20,477 bases of DNA, taken from contig DALQ01000122.1 in assembly GCA_002496845.1 (NCBI GenBank), forward strand, positions 1 to 20,477, read 5' to 3'. This stretch comes from Euryarchaeota archaeon UBA495. Its GTDB lineage: Archaea; Thermoplasmatota; Poseidoniia; Poseidoniales; Poseidoniaceae. The notes below the pieces were generated by a model. The model saw only the letters and a list, made by a program, of their open reading frames with translations. It was not told where the DNA came from and did no database searches. Below are positions 7,401 through 14,444 of this stretch, piece by piece (within the stretch, counting starts at the first letter, position 1; each line of letters opens with the position of its first letter). The position numbers and the translations under genes are program-made.

Positions 7401-9332
7401 GCGTTCGACGTTGTTGACATCATCCGCGGAGCCACCTGTGGTGGAAACGCCGTTGGCGAAGTCGTTGCCCAACCACCGGGTTCCGTCAGGCGACACCAGC
7501 ACCACGTCGAGGTCGTTGATGAGGCGGGTTGAGGTGGACCCAGAGGCGGCGCTCCCGGGAGTATCGGACCAGACGAGGGTGATGTCAATGCCCGATGAGG
7601 GGTCCATGTCAAAGGCATACAGAAGGCCGTATCCCGCGCGAAGGGCTGGCCCGTCATCGAGGAAGGTCGTGAGCATCGTGGAGCCGTCCATGGGTCGAAC
7701 GGTACGGTCGAGGTCGATGTGCCCCCATCCTTCGGCCCCGTTGGGGATGTCAGGGGTCCCAACGTCGGTGGCTCCGTTGATCAACATCGCCTTGACGAGG
7801 GCGGCCGAGGGTGCGGTGAGTCCGCTTTGTTCACGGACGTATTCACGCACCAACGAGGCCGTGCCTCCGGCCACGGCCGTGGCTTGTGAGGTGCCGCTGA
7901 GGGTCATGTACATCGGGTCGCCGTTGGCGTGGGACGCCGTTGTGCAGCCCGCCCCGGCTGGGAACTTCGCTTCTTCAGCACGTCCAGAGCAGATGGCCAT
8001 GCCTGGGGCAATGAGGTCTGGTTTGATGCGCCCGTCGGCAAGCGGACCCTGCCCTGAACCGGCCCATGGCGTCAGGCTTGACCCGTTGGATGCCCCAACG
8101 GACAAGGCGTTCTTCGCCGTGGCGGGTGGGGTGACGCCAGTTGAGCCATCGTCGCCCACCGAAAACACCGGCAGAAGGTCACCAAAGGTGGCCACGTATT
8201 GATCGACGGAACGGCTGTCGGAGGTGTAGTCGCCATGTCCACCGTTCAACCCCCATGCGTTCACGGACACACGCGCCGTGGCTTGGTCAGCGTCGCTCAG
8301 CATTTCGTAGAGCGACCCTTGCCGGCCAAACACACCCGTCGGGTCGTGTTCTAGCGGGTACATGACCAAGGACGCGGAAGGCGCCATGCCGGTCGCAGAG
8401 GCGTCACCAGTGCCGTCTCCAAGCACGGTGAGCGCGACGTGGGTGCCGTGACCGGCGTTGCTGTCCGCGGGTGAAGTGTCCAATCCGAAACTGGTGTAGA
8501 CGCCAGCGATGCGCCCTGTGATGTCCGGGTGATCGATGTCAATGCCCGTGTCGGTGATCGCAATGGTCTCCCCGGACCCGTCCAAGGTGAACGAAGCTCC
8601 GTTTCGGACGTCCACGACCCCGGCCAACCCGGCGGCCACGGCGTTGTGCACCTCCATGTCGTACGCAGGTTCAATCCAGAGGAATCGGCCGTCTGCAGCA
8701 AGGTGGCTGAGGAAGGTTTGGCGCGCCTCAAGGGCCATGTGTGAAACGGCAAGGGTGCATTCCCCAACGCCACAGGTGGCTTCTTCCGCACCTGCGTTAA
8801 GAAGGTCAAGGACGAGTTCTGGCAGCACCTCGGGGCGGAGGTCATCGGCGACGACCAGCGACCAGCGGTCGTTTTCCCCGGACACAAGATGGACATCAAT
8901 TCTCCAAGATGCGTCGTAGGCGCCAAGCCATCGGACGGAAGGGTCGTGGCTCAGGGTTGTGGCGGTTCCGGGCTGAAGTCGAACCACCATCGAAGCGGTA
9001 TCGAGGTGATCCAGAACGGTGGCCTCCACCGACGCGAGCACCGCTTGTTGCCGATGACCGTCGAGGTGGTGAAACTGGACCACGGCCAATCCATCGGAGC
9101 CTGGAAGGGACGGGACGAGTCCGAGCGGGTCGAACGTGTCACCGCCCAGATGAAGCAAGGTTGGCGCTTGTGTAAGGGTGGCTGTGATCGACTGACCTGC
9201 AACGAGGTGAGCCGGAGCAACACCTGCTTCCGCATTGCTTTCCTCGTGGTCGTGGGTGGGCTGCACCGCCACCACCGAAGCCAACGGAAGGAGGAGGAAC
9301 ACCAGCAAAACGGCGAACAACCGTTCCGACAT
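4455..9332 (-). CDS. Giant cell-surface subtilase (S8) with C-terminal membrane anchor
   Basis: An exported serine protease of 1625 residues. In order: signal peptide (about 1-23, MSERLFAVLLVFLLL); probable pro-region to about 240; S8 catalytic domain with Asp261 (TDTGID), His295 (GHGTH) and Ser482 (LSGTSQA); a beta-sandwich like that of KP-43 proteases (about 552-680, with VWSDTPGS and NDLDVVLVSPDG); then some 750 residues of beta-rich, CARDB/NEW3-like repeats; one membrane helix (about 1442-1464); and a 160-residue Pro/Ala-rich cytoplasmic tail ending in a Trp-rich motif (GWTMEQWQHYGQQWL). The protease domain should face outward, probably degrading external protein. ATG 9332 was chosen because the signal peptide follows immediately; an ATG at 9419 would overlap gap. 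It lies 52 bp after gap. The repeat domain names are inferred from pattern only. Confidence 0.92.
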   Translation of the reverse strand: MSERLFAVLLVFLLLPLASVVAVQPTHDHEESNAEAGVAPAHLVAGQSITATLTQAPTLLHLGGDTFDPLGLVPSLPGSDGLAVVQFHHLDGHRQQAVLASVEATVLDHLDTASMVVRLQPGTATTLSHDPSVRWLGAYDASWRIDVHLVSGENDRWSLVVADDLRPEVLPELVLDLLNAGAEEATCGVGECTLAVSHMALEARQTFLSHLAADGRFLWIEPAYDMEVHNAVAAGLAGVVDVRNGASFTLDGSGETIAITDTGIDIDHPDITGRIAGVYTSFGLDTSPADSNAGHGTHVALTVLGDGTGDASATGMAPSASLVMYPLEHDPTGVFGRQGSLYEMLSDADQATARVSVNAWGLNGGHGDYTSDSRSVDQYVATFGDLLPVFSVGDDGSTGVTPPATAKNALSVGASNGSSLTPWAGSGQGPLADGRIKPDLIAPGMAICSGRAEEAKFPAGAGCTTASHANGDPMYMTLSGTSQATAVAGGTASLVREYVREQSGLTAPSAALVKAMLINGATDVGTPDIPNGAEGWGHIDLDRTVRPMDGSTMLTTFLDDGPALRAGYGLLYAFDMDPSSGIDITLVWSDTPGSAASGSTSTRLINDLDVVLVSPDGTRWLGNDFANGVSTTGGSADDVNNVERIRVPAGVLTGAGAWTVEVLHRGGQSQDFALVVVADATATPTADLVGLERSILLSTDQPLKDDVISISMSWLNQGTAQAPSQRVVLTDLTEGSVLYDGVRNPLASGNIDSHIILHTFSTTGTHTLELKLDVDDDVTELNDAQSGTDNNVFTTDIEVSALGVRIIPYAEDGSLPSTSQERDSAAVHDMDVRNLTGIDIPIRVQHEGTGNRSVTVTVTQVQAIDASMPGVLLSPKDSWSKGLNESGPYAVTELGSTGDHRDLTLTLTDLDAMIGGTGPDRYAASGTFVVDVKASYTDQPFVSHTQRFTLNVGRVDDVLVGVSGTLLPNGNPIAAEPGGSVAFSIAVMNTGNAPARYNLACTVDLDGWQVGLDGTAASTLDFEPLDILEDLPMPVLVSVPPIVDGAPTPDVKAEVICTVTSATDAGFSHVEVLEVGVLPQTVFEVDLSIEGERLGPSALAPDVKVDSGELVLLDALVSNLGNVPVDLTMTMQLGDPLWAYDAEIDGVAPEQKASIDLTLQPGATETVTYRLLVPPTAEQGDGNTYQLKTRQNAQSFVSNTTVLVVAEELDYVLTLPENASVAVNGDFTFFDVDIENTGTTIMVLSWATGLVPDGWSVAFSNPPELIAPREVKTARLGVMAPPGTPASADALEVLIDVAANSGAQWLNASERLDLSVAETMHATLDTGVEGALLDLPQESESITVDVANTGNLPLDVSCEVRVEDDDGEPVSGWDVSCSGDLEGLTVGSNASLTITFEPTENAPTARSNLMVKLTTSDGTLVGLTSIEVAPAPAGNNGGLFGLLPAWAAGLIIGVVLIGLVVVGLRVRGSAEIADMGEDILAPGAHGQADTDGQRRASLLDTGAEHDLTSGAVSEAEIQAALAQSIEPLPTPAPKPSMPAGRPPMAALPKGLPPGAAIPAGLPPTVKPLPPLPSPAQAPPLPALPTPKASPPAAAPPVPPDGLPEGWTMEQWQHYGQQWLVKNGRA

Positions 9333-9350
9333 GGGTCCATGGGTCCATGG
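9330..9350. repeat. CATGGGTC tandem repeat over the subtilase start
   Basis: Two full copies of the 8-bp unit CATGGGTC plus a partial CATGG. On the coding (minus) strand this gives three ATGs at 9348, 9340 and 9332, each in a different frame. Only the ATG at 9332 opens the protease frame. Because the unit is not a multiple of three, gain or loss of a copy would shift which upstream ATG is in frame but leave the 9332 start intact. Confidence 0.6.
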
Positions 9351-9369
9351 AGGGCTTTTGAAGCCCTCC
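9349..9369 (-). promoter_or_regulatory. Perfect 9-bp inverted repeat in the gap-subtilase spacer
   Basis: GGAGGGCTT-TTG-AAGCCCTCC is a perfect 9-bp stem with a 3-nt loop, lying 15 nt after the gap stop codon. Its AT-rich centre (minus strand TTCAAAAG) is about 27 nt before the subtilase ATG, where a TATA box for a leaderless transcript would sit. It could be an end-of-message or processing hairpin for gap, an operator-like dyad over the protease promoter, or both. No U-tract follows. Confidence 0.45.
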
Positions 9370-9384
9370 CACCGGTGCATGACT

Positions 9385-10425
9385 TCAGGCCAATCCGTTG
9401 AACGCTGCAATGGCCTCATCCGTCTTGTTCACGGAGACCTTCCAGTCGTCTTCTGTGCCCATGAGGGCGCGCACCGCATCGACGTTCTCCGGGACAACGT
9501 CCGACTCTTGGTGAATGGCTTGGAAATACCACAAGGTGTTGTCTTCGAGTTTCACGCCGTCTTCCCACACGAAGATTTCGTGGAGGTCACCCCACGTTCG
9601 ACCGATGTCGCGCGCGAATTCCATCACTTCAGCCGTGGTGGTGATGCCCGTTTCACCGCCGTTCATGATGATCACGCGCGGTTGTTGCCGCCAAAGGCTC
9701 AGCACCGATTCGGTGGTCATGCCGTGTCCTTCTGGGAGGGTGGCCACGATCGCGTGCATGTGCATGATGGTCGTGGGGACCGCCACGGCAAGGGAGGTGA
9801 TGTCGATTTCAGGCCGAACCGTCATGACGTCAGGCCCGTGGTGGCTGGGGACCTTGAGCACCGGCGTGATGGCGTTGATGGGGCCCTTCTTGGAGTCGCC
9901 AGGGTCGGCTGCTCGGCGAATCATGGTGCATTCGACCTTCAGGGAACCGCAGGCTTCGAGCAACGGCACAAGGGTTCTGGACAGGCCGGTGGTGTTGCAC
10001 GAAACCACGCGGGTGCCCTCAGCGTTGAGGTTCTCTTTGTGGTTGGCACAAGAGGTGTAGGACATGCCGGTGGTTGCATGCTTTTCTCCACCTTGGAAAA
10101 TCCACTTGACGCCGGCTTCTTTGTACCGTTCCAAATTCGCCGCACCGGCCTTCCCGGGAGAACAGTCAATGACAACGTCACACTGCGAAAGGAGGTCACT
10201 GATGCCTCCACCGCATGCGTATCCTGCGTCGGCAAAGGCTTGGATTTTCGACGGCTCGTCAAAGGTGCAAAACAGAGGGTATCCCTTGCGGACGGCCAAA
10301 TCGCATCCGAATGAAGGGCGCGTCTTCGTGACGCCAATGACGGTCATGTCGTTCTGTGCCGCCACCGCGTCCGCAACACGCTTGCCGATGGTTCCGTACC
10401 CGTTGATGGCCACCTTGATGGTCAT
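9385..10425 (-). CDS. gap: Type II (archaeal) glyceraldehyde-3-phosphate dehydrogenase
   Basis: Interconverts glyceraldehyde 3-phosphate and 1,3-bisphosphoglycerate with NAD(P) in glycolysis/gluconeogenesis. At 346 residues it has the usual length for the archaeal type II enzyme. Seen: the N-terminal Rossmann motif NGYGTIG (8-14), the GEKHATTG segment (113-120), the catalytic cysteine in SCNTTGLSR (C143) and the MHMHAIVATLPEGHG segment. The ATG at 10425 starts directly at the Rossmann strand, so a longer start at 10536, which would cross into the divergent gene, is rejected. A weak TATA-like TTCATAGG (10455-10448) lies about 26 nt upstream. It is first in the leftward run, 52 bp ahead of the subtilase, and diverges from the glutamate-synthase-like gene. 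Confidence 0.95.
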   Translation of the reverse strand: MTIKVAINGYGTIGKRVADAVAAQNDMTVIGVTKTRPSFGCDLAVRKGYPLFCTFDEPSKIQAFADAGYACGGGISDLLSQCDVVIDCSPGKAGAANLERYKEAGVKWIFQGGEKHATTGMSYTSCANHKENLNAEGTRVVSCNTTGLSRTLVPLLEACGSLKVECTMIRRAADPGDSKKGPINAITPVLKVPSHHGPDVMTVRPEIDITSLAVAVPTTIMHMHAIVATLPEGHGMTTESVLSLWRQQPRVIIMNGGETGITTTAEVMEFARDIGRTWGDLHEIFVWEDGVKLEDNTLWYFQAIHQESDVVPENVDAVRALMGTEDDWKVSVNKTDEAIAAFNGLA

Positions 10426-10517
10426 GCTCCCCGATGTCAGGACCGGGCCTATGAACTGCACGACGGACGCCTTGAACACGGCGATGAGGCTATGTGGCGT
10501 TCCCGCAACGAGCAGGC
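10426..10517. promoter_or_regulatory. Divergent intergenic region between gap and the GXGXG gene
   Basis: These 92 bp must hold the promoters of both divergent genes. For gap, TTCATAGG on the minus strand (10455-10448) is suitably placed for a leaderless start. For the rightward gene, GGCTATGTGG around 10488-10497 lies about 25 nt before ATG 10518, but it is a poor TATA match. No strong palindrome was seen. Confidence 0.35.
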
Positions 10518-12074
10518 ATGGCCGGCGAGGGGACACCGCTTATGGAGCGGTCCATCGGCATCAACCGACAATTGGCGGGAGCCTTGGAAACCGCCATTGA
10601 ACGCAACGCCATCCTCCGAATTGGATGGACTGCGGACGGCACTGAGGTGCCCAAAGAGGGCGAATCCGGCCTCTGTCCTTTCCTTCCAACCGGCGCACGG
10701 GTTCGAGCGCTTGGTCGCCTTGGACCGTGGATTTCGGCGGGCAGTTCGGGTTCCTTTGACCACCGTGGCGATGCGGGCAGCATGTTCGGTGCAGCTCTGC
10801 AAGACGGAAGGCTGCTCTGTGAGGGACATGTTGGCCCCATGGCCGGCTGGTCCATGCGCGGTGGCACCATCGTCATCGAAGACGGCTGCGACGACGACCT
10901 TGGCGCGTCCATGCACGACGGCTTGATCCTCGCCCGTGGAAAACTCGGTCGTCGCGTGGGCAACGCCATGCGAGGCGGCCTGATCGTGGTGCACGGTGAC
11001 GTGGACCTTGACCCGGGAAGCGGCATGACCGGTGGCATGATTGTCATCGATGGACGATGTCCAGTTCCCGGCCCGGGTGTGACGATGCGTCCACTTTCCT
11101 CCGCCGAATTGAAGGAGGTCAACGCCAGCATCGAGGACCCCACGTGGCAGGTGCCCGCTGATGCAGTTTGCCTTGTCCCCGCCATGCCGTACGAAGCATC
11201 CGCCGAGCCCACGGCGCCTCGCGCTCAGGCGATGGACGGTCTGGCGCTGATGCCAACCACGCCGTCCGCTTCGCTCCCAGGAGCGTCGGTGGACACCACC
11301 GTGTTGCTCGGGCAAGCGCCCCTTGCCCTCCCGCTCCCTGTGCTTCCTCATGTTCAGAGCGGGGAACGCCTTCGGGCCAAGCGTTCGAAAGAAGACGTGG
11401 CTCAGACTTTGGCGGAACAGCCCTTCCTCGTCGACGAAGCACCCCGTGCCATTGACATGCTGCGCATCGGCGAGGGCACCGTGACGGCATGGACAAGTTT
11501 GCCTGAGGCTGCTGGGGCCGTGATCGATTTGGGAGACCTCCCACCAATGGACCCCGCTTCCCTGGAAGCCCTCATCGTTCTGTTGTCGTCCATGTGCGAC
11601 AATCCACCTTCGTTCGCTCTGCTTGGCGACGCTGGCCGTGTCAACCACGTGCACCGCTGGGCTGCAGAACACGGCATGGCCGCGGCCTTCATGGACCTCT
11701 CCAAGCGACCGGATTTGCCGGTCCCGGCCATGCTTCCGTTGTCGGGCCGTTCCGCCAATGCGACCTTGGATCCCGAGGTCACACAAAGCGGCGTCAGGCT
11801 CGACTGGGTGCCAACGGGACGGGATTTGGTCATCCTTGGCGCGGGTGGCCTTGGCTTGTCAATCTTCCAACCCGACGAGGATGGCCCCGCTGCGCTGGCT
11901 GGCTTGCTGCGGGACCTGCGCATCGGCATGACCCATGACCTCCAAGACCTTGGCTTGCACAGCGTCGACACCTTGGGCCGTGCTCATCTTCGTGCGACCA
12001 CCCTTGACGTTGCGTTGATGAGCGGGTTGCGCGTGGCTGGATTTGAGCGGCCGCTGCCCGATTGGACGAGGTGA
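10518..12074 (+). CDS. GXGXG-domain protein fused to a short glutamate-synthase-like region
   Basis: About 518 residues. The N-terminal part (about 60-182) is a GXGXG beta-helix as in domain 3 of glutamate synthase and in formylmethanofuran dehydrogenase subunit C; repeats include GDAGSMFGAAL, GHVGPMAGWSMRGG and GKLGRRVGNAMRGG. The SIGINRQLAGALETAI start resembles the segment before GXGXG in GltB. A Pro/Ala-rich linker follows. The C-terminal 180-230 residues end in a helical segment (LLRDLRIGMTHDLQDLGLHSVDTLGRAHL) that looks like the end of the FMN-binding synthase domain, but the region is too short for a full barrel and I see no Cys cluster or glutamine-amidotransferase domain. It is therefore probably not a complete glutamate synthase. 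Start uncertain: GTG 10494, ATG 10518 or ATG 10542. It leads the rightward run, 4 bp before pheT. Confidence 0.7.
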   Translation: MAGEGTPLMERSIGINRQLAGALETAIERNAILRIGWTADGTEVPKEGESGLCPFLPTGARVRALGRLGPWISAGSSGSFDHRGDAGSMFGAALQDGRLLCEGHVGPMAGWSMRGGTIVIEDGCDDDLGASMHDGLILARGKLGRRVGNAMRGGLIVVHGDVDLDPGSGMTGGMIVIDGRCPVPGPGVTMRPLSSAELKEVNASIEDPTWQVPADAVCLVPAMPYEASAEPTAPRAQAMDGLALMPTTPSASLPGASVDTTVLLGQAPLALPLPVLPHVQSGERLRAKRSKEDVAQTLAEQPFLVDEAPRAIDMLRIGEGTVTAWTSLPEAAGAVIDLGDLPPMDPASLEALIVLLSSMCDNPPSFALLGDAGRVNHVHRWAAEHGMAAAFMDLSKRPDLPVPAMLPLSGRSANATLDPEVTQSGVRLDWVPTGRDLVILGAGGLGLSIFQPDEDGPAALAGLLRDLRIGMTHDLQDLGLHSVDTLGRAHLRATTLDVALMSGLRVAGFERPLPDWTR

Positions 12075-12078
12075 ACGG

Positions 12079-13776
12079 ATGCCAACCATCAGCATCGAAC
12101 AACGTGTCCTTGAGGCGCTCATGGCGGCGTCAGGACACGAGCATGACGTGGCTGCACTGGAGCAGGAACTGCCGCTCCTGGGCACGGACATCGATCGATG
12201 CGATGAAACCACGTTGGACATCGAGATTTTCCCTGACCGACCAGATTTGCTCTCCGCAGAAACCTTGGCCAGGGCCATGCGGGCCTTCCTCCACCACGAA
12301 GCGGTGAGCCCATCCCTTGACGTGCAACCCTCCACCACCTCAATGACCGTTGACGAGGAACTTGCAGAAGTCCGACCGGTCATCCTCTGTGCCATGGTTC
12401 ACGGCGTCAACCTCGGCGACGATGAATCAAGCAAAGACGCGGCTATTCGACGCTTGATGGACCATCAAGAGAAGCTCCACTTCGCCGTCGGTCGTGGGCG
12501 TCATCGAGCCTCGATTGGCGTCCACGATTTGGACCGGCTCCAACCTCCGTTCCGGGCGGTCTGCACCGACCGTTCGGCTTCCTTCACGCCCTTGGGTTCT
12601 GACATGCCGATGACGATTGATGCCATCCTTTCCGAGCATCCGAAAGGCATCGACTACGCTCATCTGCTTGAGGGCATGGAGCGCGTTCCACTTTTGCTCG
12701 ATGCCAACGACGCAGTGATGTCCTTCCCTCCCATCATCAACGGTGTTCACACGACGGTGACGACGTCCACGACGTCCATGCTGGTTGACGTCACCGGATG
12801 GGACATCGCCGCCTGCGAGGCTTCCTTGCACTTGGTCTGCCTCCAACTTGAAGCGATGGGCGGCACCGTGACGCAAGTTGACGTGATTGGAGGCCTCGGG
12901 CAAGGCACGCACCCTGCTGGAGCAGCTGTTCACCACACCCTTCCGAAGGCCCTCATCAAGCGCTTGCTCGGAAGGGACTTCACCCACAAAGAGGCCAGCA
13001 ACGCTTTCCAACGCATGGGAGGCGACGTCTTGGAGGACACCGACGAAGCCTTCGTCGTGGCCATGCCCCGGTGGAGGCTCGACGTGTTGCACCATGTGGA
13101 CCTCATCGAGGACTTGGCGATTGGACATGGCTACGACGACCTCGGCACCGCCACCCCAACGGCTCCTGCACACGGCCAACCTCGCCCGGATGCACATCTC
13201 CGCAGGCGTGTGCGCACCGCCCTTGTCGGCCTCGGATTCACCGAGGTCCAATCGCTGACCTTGTCCAACCATGACGACCAATTCAACCGCATGCGATGGG
13301 AGCCAAGCGGCGCAGTGACCGAAATCACCAACCCGATTACGGTGGATCACACGGTGTTGAGGCAGCACCTCCTGCCGGGACTTCTGCGCCTGCTCGCCGC
13401 CAACCGTCATCACGACCTCCCCCAAGCGGTGTTTGAACTTGGGACGGTGGTTCGAAACCACCACAACGCCGGACGTGTGGCCTTCCTTGCAGCAGAAGCC
13501 AGCGGTGGTTTCGCTTCCGTGCGCGGCCGAATTCAAGCCCTCATGGGTGCCTTGGGCGCCACAGAATCGAGCAACCTTGTGATCGAACCACTCCCAGACG
13601 GCGAAGGCCCTTGGCTGGCCGGCCGTGCTGCCCGGGTGCTCGTGAACGGCACATGGGTCGGATGTTTCGGAGAAATCGACCCGCACGTGGGCGATGCCTT
13701 CGAGCTTGCCGTGCCGATGAATGCCGCAGAATTTGACCTCAGCGCACTTGATGCAGCCCTTCCGGACCCTGTGTGA
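12079..13776 (+). CDS. pheT: Phenylalanine-tRNA ligase beta subunit, archaeal type
   Basis: The beta chain of the (alpha-beta)2 PheRS that charges tRNA-Phe. The 565-residue length is that of archaeal/eukaryotic beta subunits, which lack the bacterial N-terminal tRNA-binding and C-terminal anticodon-binding additions. Seen in order: an N-terminal domain with the IEIFPDRPDLLS segment, the B3/B4 region (about 90-260), the B5 domain (about 277-355, with PRWRLDVLHHVDLIEDLAIGHGYDDL-like spacing), and the catalytic-core-like domain (about 370-565) with the NPIT-x2-HTVLRQHLLPGLL stretch. The alpha subunit gene is not in the window. ATG 12079 lies 4 bp after the preceding stop, and the SRAP gene follows 5 bp after this stop, indicating tight co-transcription. 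Confidence 0.94.
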   Translation: MPTISIEQRVLEALMAASGHEHDVAALEQELPLLGTDIDRCDETTLDIEIFPDRPDLLSAETLARAMRAFLHHEAVSPSLDVQPSTTSMTVDEELAEVRPVILCAMVHGVNLGDDESSKDAAIRRLMDHQEKLHFAVGRGRHRASIGVHDLDRLQPPFRAVCTDRSASFTPLGSDMPMTIDAILSEHPKGIDYAHLLEGMERVPLLLDANDAVMSFPPIINGVHTTVTTSTTSMLVDVTGWDIAACEASLHLVCLQLEAMGGTVTQVDVIGGLGQGTHPAGAAVHHTLPKALIKRLLGRDFTHKEASNAFQRMGGDVLEDTDEAFVVAMPRWRLDVLHHVDLIEDLAIGHGYDDLGTATPTAPAHGQPRPDAHLRRRVRTALVGLGFTEVQSLTLSNHDDQFNRMRWEPSGAVTEITNPITVDHTVLRQHLLPGLLRLLAANRHHDLPQAVFELGTVVRNHHNAGRVAFLAAEASGGFASVRGRIQALMGALGATESSNLVIEPLPDGEGPWLAGRAARVLVNGTWVGCFGEIDPHVGDAFELAVPMNAAEFDLSALDAALPDPV

Positions 13777-13781
13777 GTTCC

Positions 13782-14396
13782 ATGTGCGGACGGTTTGCGT
13801 TCGGAACCCGACTCGAACAGGCCTTGGTCGACTTGGACGTGCAGACCACCCTCAACCCAGACCCACGCTGGAACATTGCCCCGACCGATCTTCATCCCAT
13901 GCTCGTGCACGAGGAAGGCGACTTGGACGTCGCCCTCGGACGATGGGGGTTTACGGTCAGCACAGAGACCGTGAAAGCACCGATCAATGCCAGGCTTGAG
14001 ACCGCCGCGGAGAAACCTGTCTTCGCGGAGGCCATGCGAACGGCACGAATGGCGGCTCCCGCCACAGGATGGTACGAATGGATGACCTCGCCTGTTGGTC
14101 GTCACCCGCATCACCACGCCTTGGTCGAGGGAGAGATCATGTGGCTTGCCGGCATCTTGCACCCGGTAGGTCTCGAGGGGTTCGCGCTGCTGACCCAAGA
14201 CGCCTCAGCGGCCATCGCACATGTGCATCCACGCATGCCTGTCGTGCTTGCCCCTCACGAGGTCGAAGCATGGTTGGAGCACGGGACGTTGCCCACCGTT
14301 CAAGCGCCTGTCACGTCATGGGCGGTGGGCATGGACGTCAACCACACAGGCCGTGATGGTGCACATTTGTGCGAACCGATTCCAACGTTGTTCTAG
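13782..14396 (+). CDS. SRAP-family peptidase / abasic-site DNA crosslink protein (YedK/HMCES-like)
   Basis: SRAP proteins covalently trap abasic sites in single-stranded DNA through the N-terminal cysteine after Met removal, shielding the lesion. All family residues are present in this 204-residue protein: Cys2 (MCGRF), Asn31 in RWNIAPT, Asn69 in INARLET, Glu99 in GWYEW, and His149 in HPRMP. The need for Cys at position 2 fixes the start at ATG 13782; a GTG at 13773 that overlaps the pheT stop would put three residues before the cysteine and should inactivate it. Family knowledge gives the role; its position directly behind pheT is probably convenience of transcription rather than shared function. 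A 48-bp spacer with small inverted repeats follows. Confidence 0.93.
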   Translation: MCGRFAFGTRLEQALVDLDVQTTLNPDPRWNIAPTDLHPMLVHEEGDLDVALGRWGFTVSTETVKAPINARLETAAEKPVFAEAMRTARMAAPATGWYEWMTSPVGRHPHHHALVEGEIMWLAGILHPVGLEGFALLTQDASAAIAHVHPRMPVVLAPHEVEAWLEHGTLPTVQAPVTSWAVGMDVNHTGRDGAHLCEPIPTLF

Positions 14397-14444
14397 GACA
14401 CACGGCGACGACGCCTTGAAGGCCGGCACGAGGATGTTTCCACC

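Noticed and set aside
7399..8202. 267-residue plus-strand open frame inside the protease region
   Set aside because: It is opposite the catalytic domain of the subtilase and has no motif.
9349..9369. Rho-independent terminator
   Set aside because: The stem is strong but no T-tract follows on either strand in a terminator position.
9235..10314. 359-residue plus-strand open frame
   Set aside because: It runs antisense to gap and the protease start; His/Val/Gly-rich shadow composition.
10449..11786. 445-residue open frame on the minus strand
   Set aside because: It is antisense to the GXGXG gene and overlaps the gap start; composition is shadow-like with no motif.
12427..13686. 419-residue minus-strand open frame
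   Set aside because: It is antisense to pheT, whose family match is clear; no signature of its own.
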